A stretch of DNA of 64,000 bases from Paenibacillus timonensis (GCF_022427145.1 NZ_JAKSXN010000010.1:1-64000), one strand, 5' to 3'; positions 26,786-36,414 are shown, numbered from the stretch's first letter. Numbers and translations are program-made. The notes: generated by a model from the sequence alone, not told the origin.

Positions 26786-27159
26786 TGATATTTGTGGATG
26801 TTGCGCTTTTGACGGATCAGGTGGTAGCGATGACCCGATTTTATGAAACGATCCTGCAAACGACGGCGGTGGGGGACGAGATTCACGTTGAAGTGAAGAC
26901 CCAGGGCACCGGACTCGCGATTTACTCGCGCCGGGCGGCGGAAACGGACATGGGGTTTGATTTCTCGACCTATTGGGGATCGGGGAACTTCACTTTGGGG
27001 TTTAATGTTGAGGACGTCGATGCGGAATATGAGCGGTTGAAGGCGCTTGGCGTGGAATTCGTGGCGCCTCCGACGACGTATCCTTGGGGTGCCAGATCGA
27101 TGCATTTCCGCGATCCGGACGGCAATATCGTCTGCTTTCGAAGCAGGGTTCAGCAGTAG
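26785..27159 (+). CDS. VOC family (glyoxalase/bleomycin resistance-like) protein
   Basis: A 124-residue single vicinal-oxygen-chelate module pair. It opens with FVDVALLTDQV...TRFYETIL, has NVEDVDAEYERLKALGVEF in the middle and closes with HFRDPDGNIVCFRSR, the typical C-terminal strand with metal-ligand Glu/Asp region. AGGGGGAG and a TAATG overlap couple it to the methyltransferase. Function may be binding or modification of a small hydrophobic compound. Confidence 0.8.
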   Translation: MIFVDVALLTDQVVAMTRFYETILQTTAVGDEIHVEVKTQGTGLAIYSRRAAETDMGFDFSTYWGSGNFTLGFNVEDVDAEYERLKALGVEFVAPPTTYPWGARSMHFRDPDGNIVCFRSRVQQ

Positions 27160-27204
27160 AAGCGCTAGGGCGTGACGGACGGGGCAGGAGCCGCGCCGCT
27201 CGCG

Positions 27205-27361
27205 TAACGGAACGAGAAGGCCTTATTTCGGCAAAAAACGCCGGAATTCAAATCTAACGGAACGTAAAGACGCTATTGGGCTGTTTCTTGCCTGATCCGA
27301 GGCAAATTCATCCCAATAGCGTCATCTGGTTTTCGCCGAATAAGCGCGCTACGTTCCGTTA
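27205..27361. repeat. TAACGGAAC-type intergenic repeat cluster
   Basis: Two direct TAACGGAAC copies (27205, 27255; 50 bp apart) and an inverted GTTCCGTTA at 27353. Same family as 191-373 and 37015-37196. The flanks are GC-rich and hold no gene. Confidence 0.7.
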
Positions 27362-27440
27362 CGCTCGCGCAGCGCCCCGCACTGCTCCCCGTACGGGGCG
27401 CCCCGCGCTTGCGCCTTGCCCCGGCGCCTTATCGCGCCAA

Positions 27441-27480
27441 AAGGCGGCCCCACATCCCGAAACGGATGTGAGGCCGCCTT
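27441..27480. terminator. Hairpin between convergent genes
   Basis: AAGGCGGCC-CACATCC pairs with GGATGTG-GGCCGCCTT around CGAAAC: a very stable stem placed between the VOC gene (+) and the antiporter gene (-). It has only a short A/T flank, so termination efficiency is uncertain. Confidence 0.6.
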
Positions 27481-27491
27481 AATGCTTTGAG

Positions 27492-29510
27492 CTATTCCTC
27501 GTGCTCGTAGAGGGTGATGCTTTCGATCTGGTTGATCGTGCGGCGCAGCTCCCGGGCTTGCTCCCGGTGGATGTCGCCATTTTCGAACATGCGGCTGATT
27601 TCCGCTCGCTCGGCGTCCATGACCAAGAGTCGCAGCTCTTCCTTCTGCGCTTCAGACTTCTCGTTAAAGTGAGCCGATGCGCCCTTCACCCGGGCTATCG
27701 CGCGTTTGTAATCCAGGATGACGAATTGGAGGAGGGTATCCGACTCGTCTCCTTTCTTCAGCCCCTGCAAATGCTCGAGCGCCGCTTGCAGCGCCCGGAG
27801 CTGGATGTCCCGGCCCTCGGCTTTCCTGGCGTACTCCTTGTATTTGCGCTTCGCGCGCCGGAAGTCCCGCACGGCACTGCCAACCAGGAAGAAGAAGCGG
27901 GCGCGGCCGCTTTGCGACAGCTTCTCTTCCCGGAGATCCAGCGCCTTCTCGAAGGCTTCGAACATGTCTTTGTCCAAGCCGCCGTCCTGCATGGCCTGTT
28001 GAATATAGCCGCGTTCCACCTTCAGCGCGGTCCGGCGCAGCTCGGTGATTTTACTCAGCATGGCCGGCCGGTCCAACTGCTGGGCTCCCCATTGATCCAA
28101 GGCGGGTTGAAGCAACCGGCTGTACTCGTCCATGAGCTGGTAGGCCGCCGCCTTGTTATCCTCATTCATTTCCTCTTTGATCTTGTTCAGCGCAACCCGC
28201 AGCACGCGGGCCCGGGCTTCATCCATATTGAGGAACTCATCGGCTTCTTCGCCGGGCGCGCCGCCCTTGCTTAGCATCGGCAAAAAGATCGTGGCTACAA
28301 TCAACGTAAACAAGATTACGCCTGCCGCCAAAAACAAAATCAACGACCGTTCCGGAAACGGCCCGCCGCTGGCAACCACATAGGGGATGGACAAAACCCC
28401 GGCCATCGTGACCGCGCCGCGGACCCCGGTGAGGGTCAGCAGCAGGCTGGATTTTACCGTAGGTTTGTCTACCTCACCACCTCTGGCTTTCCGGTATTCA
28501 TAAAGGGCAAAGAAATGCGACCAGATGAAGCGAATCACCAAAATTCCAACCCCGACGACAAGCACGTAACCGATCGCCAGCACATTGCTAATATTCGGGT
28601 TTTCGACGGTAGCCTGCATCGACGACGGGATGTTCAGCCCGAGCAGCAGGAAGACGATCCCGTTCAGGATGAACAGCACGGTGGACCAGATATTTTCCGT
28701 CAACACCTGTTCCTCGGCCAGCATCGTTTCCGTCCGCTCCCGAAGCAGCGAATGCACGATACCGCCCACAACAACGGCAATAACGCCGGAAGCATGCAGG
28801 AAGTCCTCCGTGATGATAAAGATCAGGAACGGCGTCAGAATTTGCAGCAGCGAATGCAGCGTGGCGTCCTTAATCCCTTGTTTGAGCAGGGAGAACCGGA
28901 TCCAAGTCATGACCAAGCTGAGCACCAGACCCAGTAGGGCCCCGGTTACGAACATATAGGAGAAATCAAACAAGGCTTCCCGCAGCGAAAAATACCCCGT
29001 CACGACCGCGGCAACCGCGTAGTTGAAAGCCACCAGGCCCGAGGCGTCGTTGATCAACGACTCCCCGCGGACGAGATTCAGCACCTTCTCTGGGAGATGA
29101 ATCCGCTTGGCGATCCCGTTGACGGCCACCGGGTCGGTAGGGGACAGGATGGCGGCTAACGCAAAGGCCGCAACCAGCGGAATGTCGGGAATCACCGCAT
29201 GGATGAGGTAACCGCCCCCCAGCGTAGTCAACACCACCAGAATGATCGCGTTCCCGAGAATCGCCCCGCGCATATTCCACAGCTGGTCGCGGGGGAAATA
29301 CCTCCCGTCATTGTACAACAGGGGGGCAACGAACAGCAGCAAGAACCATTCCGTCTCAAGCTCCAACGAAAACCCGTTGAAGACCAGCGCGATGACGATC
29401 CCGAGGGCGATTTGGGTAAGCGCCGTTGGGATCAGCGGGATATAGTGGCTGATGATGTTCGAGGCCACCAGACAGATGAGCAGCATAATAACGGTGATCA
29501 GTAAATCCAT
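27492..29510 (-). CDS. CPA1 family Na+/H+ antiporter
   Basis: A 672-residue antiporter. Twelve or so membrane helices occupy about 1-425. The ion-binding ILSPTDPVAV near 122-131 and GESLINDASGLVAF near 151-164 are CPA1 hallmarks. The cytoplasmic C-terminus (about 430-672) is helical and rich in Lys/Glu/Arg, as in YvgP (NhaK)/NhaP-type proteins. It exchanges Na+ or K+ for protons for pH homeostasis. It is monocistronic, with the AAGGA box a little distant. Confidence 0.87.
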   Translation of the reverse strand: MDLLITVIMLLICLVASNIISHYIPLIPTALTQIALGIVIALVFNGFSLELETEWFLLLFVAPLLYNDGRYFPRDQLWNMRGAILGNAIILVVLTTLGGGYLIHAVIPDIPLVAAFALAAILSPTDPVAVNGIAKRIHLPEKVLNLVRGESLINDASGLVAFNYAVAAVVTGYFSLREALFDFSYMFVTGALLGLVLSLVMTWIRFSLLKQGIKDATLHSLLQILTPFLIFIITEDFLHASGVIAVVVGGIVHSLLRERTETMLAEEQVLTENIWSTVLFILNGIVFLLLGLNIPSSMQATVENPNISNVLAIGYVLVVGVGILVIRFIWSHFFALYEYRKARGGEVDKPTVKSSLLLTLTGVRGAVTMAGVLSIPYVVASGGPFPERSLILFLAAGVILFTLIVATIFLPMLSKGGAPGEEADEFLNMDEARARVLRVALNKIKEEMNEDNKAAAYQLMDEYSRLLQPALDQWGAQQLDRPAMLSKITELRRTALKVERGYIQQAMQDGGLDKDMFEAFEKALDLREEKLSQSGRARFFFLVGSAVRDFRRAKRKYKEYARKAEGRDIQLRALQAALEHLQGLKKGDESDTLLQFVILDYKRAIARVKGASAHFNEKSEAQKEELRLLVMDAERAEISRMFENGDIHREQARELRRTINQIESITLYEHEE

Positions 29511-29617
29511 GGAGGCAAACCGTCCTTCCGAGAGTCGAGGCGCTGGGCCGATTTGGTAGTTGATATTAGCATAACCCGTTTTTTTAAACCGAAGTTAAAT
29601 GGGATCCATTTTTTTGC

Positions 29618-29650
29618 GAAAAAATGCCCTTCCGCAGCGAATGCGGAAGA
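29618..29650 (-). terminator. Terminator after nrdB
   Basis: CTTCCGCA and TGCGGAAG form the stem; on the minus strand it is followed by GGCATTTTTTC. Confidence 0.8.
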
Positions 29651-29675
29651 GCCGCCAGGTTGAAATCGTATCTAC

Positions 29676-30707
29676 TTACAGGTCGTCGAACCCGTTGTCG
29701 TCGCCAACCTTGCCGTAATTGCGGGATTTGGCTTCGAAAAAGTCCGTTTTCGTCGCGTTCAGCGCCTCGTCGGAGAACGGTTTGATCCACGGCATGCAGT
29801 TGATATCGACGCCTTGGTACGCTTTGTCCAGGCCCATCAACGTCAAGCGTTTGTTGGCGATGTATTTGATGTAATCGGACAACTCGTTCAAGTCGATGCC
29901 TTGGACGTCTTTCAGCGTATAATGCGCCCAGTTCGTTTCCAGCTCCACCGCCCGGTTGATCGTGCGGTAGGCGTAGTCGATATTTTCTTTCGTGTTCAAC
30001 TCCGGATAATCGATCAGCAACTGCTTGAACACTTCGGCAAAGAAGTAGCAGTGCTGGTTCTCATCCCGCTGGATATACGAAATCATTTGGCTCGTGCCCA
30101 TCATTTTCTGATCGCGCGCCAGGTTATAGAAGAATGCAAACGTGCTGTAGAAGAAAATCCCTTCAAGAATGAGGTCGGCGACCAACGCTTCGAAAAACGA
30201 CTGCGGCGTCGGATCATTGCGGAAGTTTTGATAGATGTCGGAGATGAACTTGTTGCGGTCCAGCAGCACCGGGTCGTGCTTCCAGTATTCGAAAATCTCT
30301 TTCTGCTCCTGCTCGGACACGATCGAAGAGAGCACATACGAGTAGGACTGGTTATGTACCACTTCCTGCTGCCCGATGATCGCCGATATCGCCTCCAGCG
30401 AAGAGTCGGTGAAGTAACGCTTCACGTCCCCGACGAACATCGTTTGCATCGAGTCGAGCACCGCCAGCAGCGAGATGTTGATTTTGAACGTACGCTGCTC
30501 TTCCGAGTCGAGCAGGGCGAATTGCTGCGCGTCTTTGGCCATCGGGATCTCGTCCGCGATCCAGTGGTTCAGCAGCAGCACCTTGTACAGCTTGTACATA
30601 TGCGGCATGCGGATGTCGTTCCAGTTCAGGATGCCCGAGCATTCGCCGCCGATGATCCGCGTCGATTTGTTCGGTGCTTCCGTATTAAAAATCGTTTGAA
30701 GTTGCAT
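29676..30707 (-). CDS. nrdB: Class I ribonucleotide reductase, beta subunit
   Basis: A 343-residue radical-generating subunit. The diiron ligands are visible in EVVHNQSY near 114-121 (with the tyrosyl-radical Tyr four residues after the His), LILEGIFFYS and RDENQHCYFF. The protein makes the Tyr radical used by NrdA to reduce ribonucleoside diphosphates and needs oxygen. AAGGAG precedes the ATG. It lies about 600 bp downstream of nrdA, an unusually wide gap for partner genes. Confidence 0.93.
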   Translation of the reverse strand: MQLQTIFNTEAPNKSTRIIGGECSGILNWNDIRMPHMYKLYKVLLLNHWIADEIPMAKDAQQFALLDSEEQRTFKINISLLAVLDSMQTMFVGDVKRYFTDSSLEAISAIIGQQEVVHNQSYSYVLSSIVSEQEQKEIFEYWKHDPVLLDRNKFISDIYQNFRNDPTPQSFFEALVADLILEGIFFYSTFAFFYNLARDQKMMGTSQMISYIQRDENQHCYFFAEVFKQLLIDYPELNTKENIDYAYRTINRAVELETNWAHYTLKDVQGIDLNELSDYIKYIANKRLTLMGLDKAYQGVDINCMPWIKPFSDEALNATKTDFFEAKSRNYGKVGDDNGFDDL

Positions 30708-30824
30708 GGGATTTCGCTCCTTAATTGTAGTGAATCATGCGGGAGGGGGCCGCCGGTTGAAATGTTCTTACGGAATCATTTCACCCTCTGGTCCATTCCC
30801 CGCATGTATATAGGCTCAAACGCG

Positions 30825-31205
30825 AGCGCATCCCCGCAGGGGACAGCGCCTCTAGCACGCAGTGGCATTTCAACCGCCCCTGCCGCTACTTCGTCCTTTA
30901 ACTAACTAATCTTTGCACTAAAAGTAAGTGCATCCCCGAAGGGGACAACGAGGGTTACGCACGCTGCAGCACCATTTACCGCCACAGTCGCAGTCCCCGC
31001 CCCGCAAGAGCGCCACAGTAGAGCGGGCCCGAAGGGCGAGAAGCGGCTCCCATCGCCCGCGTCACCCGGGTGCACCGAAAGCAGCAGTCATGAGCAGCAC
31101 GGTTTACCAGGTGACCCGGGGGCACCCAAAGTAAGACGTACCCGAAGGGGGAAAAGCGCTCCACGAGCCAACCTAAGCGTATCCCCGCAGGGGAGAGCGT
31201 GCAGG
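30825..31205. repeat. CCCCGCAGGGG-type repeats between nrdA and nrdB
   Basis: The 606-bp spacer 30708-31313 has no credible ORF. It holds five degenerate copies of a unit with core CCCCGNAGGGG followed by a purine-rich AnAGCG (near 30835, 30930, 31030, 31145 and 31178). A further hairpin of CCCTCCCTTAC and its complement is near 31276-31300. I see no promoter that clearly serves nrdB. Confidence 0.55.
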
Positions 31206-31313
31206 AGCGCCTCAGTCACTCCCACGTTCCCCCAGTTTGCGGGAGCCCAGAGGGCAGCGGGCCCTCGGGCGCCCTCCCTTACGGTAAGGGAGGGGTGGGG
31301 AGGGTTGAGCAAC

Positions 31314-33647
31314 TCATGATGCGCACGACTCGCACTCCTCAATCGTGAGCGCCCGGCTGCGCACATAATACGTCGACTTTAGCCCGGCCTTCCAGGCATG
31401 CAGGTGCAACTCCAGGAACTCGGTGGCTTTAATGTCCGGCCGCACGTACAGGTTGAAGCTTTGCCCCTGGTCGACGTGGCGCTGGCGGGCGCCGGCCATG
31501 TCGATCGACCAGTGTTGGTCGATCAGGAACGCCGTTTTGTAGTACCAGATCGTTTTTTCGGACAGGTCCGGCGCTGGGTTGGCGATCTTGTAGGTCGTCT
31601 TCTCCTCATAGGAGAGCAGCTCGTATAACGGATCGATACTGGCGGTGGAGCCGGCGATGATCGAAGTCGATCCGTTTGGCGCGATCGCGAACATCCAGGC
31701 ATTGCGCACGCCGTTCTCGCGGACTTCCTGCTGCAGCTCACGCCATTGCTCGGTCGTCACGTATTTGCCTTCACGCGTGCCGTCCGTGTAGTTCCGGGCT
31801 TCGAAGTAATGCCCCGTTTCCCAGTCGGAGCCGGCGAACTTCGGATATTTGCCTTTTTCCTTGGCGAGCTCCATGCTGGATTTGACCAGCAGGTAGTTGA
31901 TTTTTTCGTAAAGCGCATCGTTATACTCCACGGCCTCCTTGGATTCCCAGCGGATCCCTTCGAGAGCGAGCAGATGGTGCAAGCCAAACGTGCCCAGTCC
32001 AATTGCCCGATACTGGCTGTTGGTATATTGCGCCTGCAATACTTCGATATTGTTGATATCGATGACGTTGTCGAGCATCCGCGTCTGGATCGGCACCAGC
32101 CGTTCCAGCACGCCGGCCGGCACCGCGCGGGCCAGGTGAATCGAGTTCAGGTTGCAGACGACGAAGTCGCCCGGGATTTTGGACACGACGATGCGGGTTT
32201 GCCCGTCCTTCGTCACCAGTTCCTCTTGCTCGACGACCGTCGGCGATTGGTTCTGCATAATTTCCGTACACAGGTTGGACGAGTAAACCATCCCGTGCGC
32301 GCGGTTCGGGTTAGCGCGGTTCACTGTATCCCGGTAGAACATGTAAGGCGTACCGGTCTCGAGCTGCGATTTCAGAATCCGCTTCATGATATCGATCGCC
32401 GGCATCGTAATGCGAGAGAGAGTAGGGTGGGCGACGGCCTCGGCGTATTTTTCGCGGAAACTGCCTTTCCCGAACTCCTCATCATAGAAATCCTCCAGAC
32501 CCAGCGCGCGCCCATTCTCATCCTTCCAGCCCATCGTTTTCTTCACTTCATGCGGGCAGAACAGGTTCCATTCGCCGCGAGACTCCACCGCTTCCATGAA
32601 CAGATCGGGCAGGCAGACGCCGTGGAAAACGTCATGCGCCCGCATCCGCTCGTCCCCGTTGTTCAGCTTCAGGTCGAGGAAGGCGAGAATATCCTTGTGG
32701 AAAACGTCCAAATATACCGCGATCGCGCCTTTCCGCGTTCCAAGCTGATCGACGCTGACGGCGGTGTTGTTCAGCTGGCGGATCCAGGGGATGACGCCGG
32801 AGCTGGTGTTCTTGTGACCGCGGATATCGGAGCCGCGGGCCCGAACCTTGCCGAGGTAAACGCCGATGCCGCCGCCCATTTTGCTCAGTCGGGCTACGTC
32901 GGTGTTGGAGTCGAAGATGCCCTCAAGCGAGTCGTCCACCGTATCGATAAAGCAGCTGGACAGCTGGCCGGCTACTTTTTTGCCGGCATTGGACATCGTT
33001 GGCGTCGCCGCGGTCATATAAATGTTGCTCATCGCCCAATACGCTTCCTTCACCAGCTCCAGGCGTTTCTCTTCCGGCTCTTTATGCATCAGGTACATGG
33101 CGATGACCATGTAGCGTTCCTGCGGCAGCTCCATCGTCCGTCCGTCGAAGTCGGTGGCGAGGTAACGTTCGGTGAGCGTCAGCAGGCCGATATAGTCGAA
33201 CAAGAGATCGCAGGAAGGGTCGATCGTCCGGCCCAGCTCTTCGATTTGTTCTTTCGTGTAGCACTCGAGCAGTTCTTCGCGGTAAATGCCCAGCTTGCAG
33301 AGCTCGGAGATCAGATGGTAAAACGAGCCGTACGGCTCCTCCGGGTAAGCTTTGTAACGGCGGTTGACCGCCGCTTTTTTATATAAGGAAGTAAGCAGGG
33401 AGCGGGCCGCCGCGAATTTCCACTCCGGTTCGTCCTTGCTGACGAGCTCCAGAGCGGACATTGTAAACGCATTGCTGATTTCTTCGCCCGTCACATCCTC
33501 GCGGCGGAGCTTCGCATTCACGCCGCGCAGCAGGCGCTCCTTATCGAGGTTATGTAATCCTTGCAAAATACGGTCGGCATACACGCCAAGGCGCTCGCCG
33601 TCAAACGCAAGCTGTCGGTTATTAGGTTTCGTCACTAGAGTGGGCAT
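31314..33647 (-). CDS. nrdA: Class I ribonucleotide reductase, alpha subunit
   Basis: A 777-residue catalytic subunit. An N-terminal ATP cone (about 5-95; RQLAFDGERLGVYADRIL) indicates allosteric activity control. The redox-active Cys pair corresponds to SSCFIDT and FVVCNLN; the radical Cys lies in NLCTEIM. A C-terminal CESC shuttles electrons from thioredoxin. Start ATG 33647 has GAGG 9 nt upstream. Transcription should begin near 33814, behind an Fnr-type site and a terminator-like hairpin. Confidence 0.93.
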   Translation of the reverse strand: MPTLVTKPNNRQLAFDGERLGVYADRILQGLHNLDKERLLRGVNAKLRREDVTGEEISNAFTMSALELVSKDEPEWKFAAARSLLTSLYKKAAVNRRYKAYPEEPYGSFYHLISELCKLGIYREELLECYTKEQIEELGRTIDPSCDLLFDYIGLLTLTERYLATDFDGRTMELPQERYMVIAMYLMHKEPEEKRLELVKEAYWAMSNIYMTAATPTMSNAGKKVAGQLSSCFIDTVDDSLEGIFDSNTDVARLSKMGGGIGVYLGKVRARGSDIRGHKNTSSGVIPWIRQLNNTAVSVDQLGTRKGAIAVYLDVFHKDILAFLDLKLNNGDERMRAHDVFHGVCLPDLFMEAVESRGEWNLFCPHEVKKTMGWKDENGRALGLEDFYDEEFGKGSFREKYAEAVAHPTLSRITMPAIDIMKRILKSQLETGTPYMFYRDTVNRANPNRAHGMVYSSNLCTEIMQNQSPTVVEQEELVTKDGQTRIVVSKIPGDFVVCNLNSIHLARAVPAGVLERLVPIQTRMLDNVIDINNIEVLQAQYTNSQYRAIGLGTFGLHHLLALEGIRWESKEAVEYNDALYEKINYLLVKSSMELAKEKGKYPKFAGSDWETGHYFEARNYTDGTREGKYVTTEQWRELQQEVRENGVRNAWMFAIAPNGSTSIIAGSTASIDPLYELLSYEEKTTYKIANPAPDLSEKTIWYYKTAFLIDQHWSIDMAGARQRHVDQGQSFNLYVRPDIKATEFLELHLHAWKAGLKSTYYVRSRALTIEECESCAS

Positions 33648-33746
33648 TAGATGAATCCTCGCTTTCCGTGAATTAAGGTTGGATGAATGCGGCAAACCGC
33701 CGGCGTTACCGCAAATCTTGAATTTTTAAATTGCAGATAACGGGTG

Positions 33747-33777
33747 AAAAAAGGGGGCGCAAACTCGTTTGCGCTCC
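33747..33777 (-). terminator. Terminator or attenuator in the nrdA leader
   Basis: GCGCAAAC and GTTTGCGC form a perfect stem followed on the minus strand by CCCCCTTTTTT. It lies between the putative nrdA promoter (near 33823) and the nrdA start, and also downstream of nrdG. It may end the nrdDG transcript, attenuate nrdA, or do both. Confidence 0.7.
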
Positions 33778-33796
33778 GTGATGAATATTGTCGTCC

Positions 33797-33812
33797 TGTG
33801 ACAAAGGTCACA
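33797..33812. promoter_or_regulatory. Fnr-type site in the nrdA promoter region
   Basis: TGTGA-CCTTTG-TCACA is a perfect match to the Bacillus Fnr consensus TGTGA-N6-TCACA. Its centre is about 9 bp downstream of the start inferred from the -10 at 33821-33826, a position that suits repression. The same bases can also form a small RNA hairpin. Confidence 0.6.
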
Positions 33813-33820
33813 GGCTTTTA

Positions 33821-33830
33821 ATTATACCAG
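33821..33830 (-). promoter_or_regulatory. Extended -10 promoter of nrdA
   Basis: On the minus strand TGGTATAAT is a consensus extended -10. No good -35 is seen. The upstream flank (33835-33880) is a fragment of the MITE-like repeat family, with TGACTTTTTGAAC. Confidence 0.55.
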
Positions 33831-33884
33831 AAACTTCTATCCTTCGTGATCAAAAGATGACTTTTTGAACTGCCTATTTATAAG

Positions 33885-34403
33885 CTAGAAAGAGAACATG
33901 GACTCCCATAATATGGCCTGTCCATGCCGCAGGCTTTGCTGAATATCGATCAACCGCTGGTTGGAGCTCCCGCGATAGAGCAGGGAAGGGTCGCGAAGCT
34001 CCTCGATGAATCTTCCGTCGACCAGCACCTCGCAACGCCGCAGCAGCTCATATTCGGGTGAGCCAGGACGTTCTATTAATTCCTCGAAAGTATAGCCGCT
34101 GTATATCCAGATCGATGCCGGTCCCGTCTCCGCAACCAGCCGGTCGATAAACCCGCTGACCTCGGCGGCGGAGAAGAAGGGGTCCCCGCCAAGGATCGAT
34201 AGACCGCTTAGCAAGGGATTGCTTTTAATGTCATGAATGATTTCGGCCTCGCGCTCCAAGGTGAACGGTTCGCCGTAATCGAAGTTCCAGGTTTTTGGGC
34301 TGAAGCAGCCCTTGCAATAATGACGGCAGCCGCTGATGAATACGGCGGCCCTTAAGCCTTCGCCTTCATTAATGGATTCCGGGTAGTAGCCGCAAAGATT
34401 CAT
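33885..34403 (-). CDS. nrdG: Anaerobic ribonucleotide reductase activating protein
   Basis: A 172-residue radical SAM activase. The CRHYCKGC motif at about 26-33 is the CxxxCxxC [4Fe-4S] ligand set, and GGDPFFSA near 72-79 is the SAM-binding GGE-type motif. It generates the glycyl radical on NrdD in the absence of oxygen. Start overlaps the nrdD stop by 4 nt, so the two form an operon. Confidence 0.93.
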   Translation of the reverse strand: MNLCGYYPESINEGEGLRAAVFISGCRHYCKGCFSPKTWNFDYGEPFTLEREAEIIHDIKSNPLLSGLSILGGDPFFSAAEVSGFIDRLVAETGPASIWIYSGYTFEELIERPGSPEYELLRRCEVLVDGRFIEELRDPSLLYRGSSNQRLIDIQQSLRHGQAILWESMFSF

Positions 34404-36376
34404 ACGTCGTGTTTGACCCGGTCGCGCACTTCCGCTTGTTTGGCGGCGTTAAACCGCGTTTGGAAGTCGCCGGTCAAGTACCCGGTGACCCGGCGCAAGC
34501 GGCGGATATGCACGTCGTTCTCATGGCTCCCGCAGGAAGGGCAGGTCGCCCCGATGATTCCTTCGAAGCCGCAAGCCGAGCAGCGGTCGATCGGGTGGTT
34601 GATGCTGAAGTAGCTGACCTGCTGCTGCAGGGCGTATTGCACGATCTTCAGGAACGCCGCCGGGTTGCTGCGGGCATTGCCGTTCAGCTCGATGTAGGAG
34701 ATCGCTCCCGCGTTGCACAGCCCGTGGAACTTGGCTTCCAGCTCGATTTTTCGCGCGGCGCTAAGGTTGTAGTACACCGGAATATGGAACGAATTCGTGT
34801 AATATTCGCGATCCACCACGCCCGGAATGTTGCCATACGTTGCAAGGTCGCGTTTGGTGAACTTGCCGGACAGCCCCTCCGCCGGGGTGGCGAACAACGT
34901 GATGTTCAGGTTGTGGATTTCGCTTTGGCGGTCGCAATAATCGCGCAGGTAGGCGATCAGATTGTACGCTTTTTGATACACCGTTTCGTCTTCGCCGTGG
35001 TGCTTCCCGTACATCGCCTTCATGCATTCGGCCAGCCCGATGAATCCGATGGACAAGCTGCCGTGCTTGAGCAGGTCGCCAACCGCGTCGTCCGGCGCGA
35101 GCGCTTCGCCGCCTTCCCAGACGCCTTCGCGCATCATGAAATCGGAAGCCTTCGCTTTTTGCGAGGCCTGGATGTTGAAGCGGTGCAGCAGCCCCTCCAG
35201 CGCGATATCCATATAATGCGTCAGCTCGCGGTAGAATCCGCGCTCGTCAGCCTCTTTGCGGTGTCCCAGCGCGATGCCGTGCTCCAGCCCCAGCTTGACC
35301 AAATTCAGCGTATTAAAGGAAAGATTGCCTTTGCCGGACAGATGATTGCGGCCAAACCGGTCGGCCAGCACGCGAGTGCGGCAGCCCATGGTGGCGAATT
35401 CCGTATCCGGATTCGACGGATCGTAATACATCAGGTTGAGCGGAGCGTCCAGATTGGCGAAATTCGGATACAGCCGTTTGGCCGAGCATTCCGCCGCTTT
35501 TAGGAACAGGGAGTAGTTCGGTTCCCCCGGATTCTGATTGACGCCTTGTTTGCATTTGAAAATCTGAATCGGGAAAATCGGCGTTTCTCCGCTGCCCAGC
35601 CCGCGCATCGTTGCGGTGAGCAGCGAGCTGATCACCAGTTGCCCTTCCGGTGAGGTGCACGTGCCGTAGTTGATGCTGGTGAACGGAATTTGCCCGCCGG
35701 CCCGGCTCGACATCGTGTTCAGGTTATGGATCAGGCTTTCGGCTGCCTGCAGCGTTTCGCTTTCGGTTTCCTTCAACGCGTATTTAAAGGACTTCGGGTA
35801 TCCGTCCCGCAGATCGCTGCGGCTCATCGCGATGTCGCCTAAATCAACGCTTGCGTCACCTTCCTCGAAATAATCCAGCCCTTTGCGAAAATACTTGGCG
35901 AACGATTTGGCGACGTAGGGGGCGAGATCAAAGTCCAGTTTGTTCGCGGATACGCCGCCGTATTGGGAGTTTTGCTGAGATTGGAAAATGATCGCCACGA
36001 GCGCCATCGCCGTCATGATCGAGGTCGGAGGGCGAACGCTGCCGTTCCCGGTGTTGAAGCCTTCCCGCAGCAGCTTTTCGAACGGGATAAAGATGCAGTT
36101 GGTCGTGCCGATGGCGTATTGGTCCAGGTCGTGGACATAAACGATGTTGTCCTGAATCGCCTGCACCAAGCGGGCCGGCATGACGAAATGGCTTGCGTAC
36201 CATTTGGCATACTCGCTGCCGAATTTACTCATCTTGCCGGAGAAGCTCTCCCCGTTCAAATTGGCGTTCTCGCGCAGCACCTCAAGATTGCGGCTGTGCA
36301 CGATTTCCTCGCCTAATTGAATGACTTCATCCAGCAAGGTGTCCCGGCCGGTATACTTCTGGTTTAGCAGTGCCAT
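34400..36376 (-). CDS. nrdD: Anaerobic (class III) ribonucleoside triphosphate reductase
   Basis: A 658-residue glycyl-radical enzyme. Near the C-terminus CSACG and CPSCG are the Zn ligands, and RRVTGYLTGDF (about 636-646) holds the radical Gly. It reduces nucleoside triphosphates anaerobically with formate. The GGGAGGAG box lies 9 nt before the ATG. The 470-bp upstream region holds a terminator, a cobalamin riboswitch and two NrdR-like boxes. Confidence 0.94.
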   Translation of the reverse strand: MALLNQKYTGRDTLLDEVIQLGEEIVHSRNLEVLRENANLNGESFSGKMSKFGSEYAKWYASHFVMPARLVQAIQDNIVYVHDLDQYAIGTTNCIFIPFEKLLREGFNTGNGSVRPPTSIMTAMALVAIIFQSQQNSQYGGVSANKLDFDLAPYVAKSFAKYFRKGLDYFEEGDASVDLGDIAMSRSDLRDGYPKSFKYALKETESETLQAAESLIHNLNTMSSRAGGQIPFTSINYGTCTSPEGQLVISSLLTATMRGLGSGETPIFPIQIFKCKQGVNQNPGEPNYSLFLKAAECSAKRLYPNFANLDAPLNLMYYDPSNPDTEFATMGCRTRVLADRFGRNHLSGKGNLSFNTLNLVKLGLEHGIALGHRKEADERGFYRELTHYMDIALEGLLHRFNIQASQKAKASDFMMREGVWEGGEALAPDDAVGDLLKHGSLSIGFIGLAECMKAMYGKHHGEDETVYQKAYNLIAYLRDYCDRQSEIHNLNITLFATPAEGLSGKFTKRDLATYGNIPGVVDREYYTNSFHIPVYYNLSAARKIELEAKFHGLCNAGAISYIELNGNARSNPAAFLKIVQYALQQQVSYFSINHPIDRCSACGFEGIIGATCPSCGSHENDVHIRRLRRVTGYLTGDFQTRFNAAKQAEVRDRVKHDV

Positions 36377-36414
36377 AACAAAGTTCTCCTCCCATTAAAC
36401 TAAGCTTTTGTTCC

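Noticed and set aside
31746-33386. Long open frame of 546 codons opposite nrdA
   Set aside because: It lies entirely antisense to a clear nrdA, has no recognisable motif and is a by-product of codon bias.
33757-33774. T-box or riboswitch in the nrdA leader
   Set aside because: Only a simple terminator hairpin is visible. No conserved aptamer or T-box sequence precedes it.
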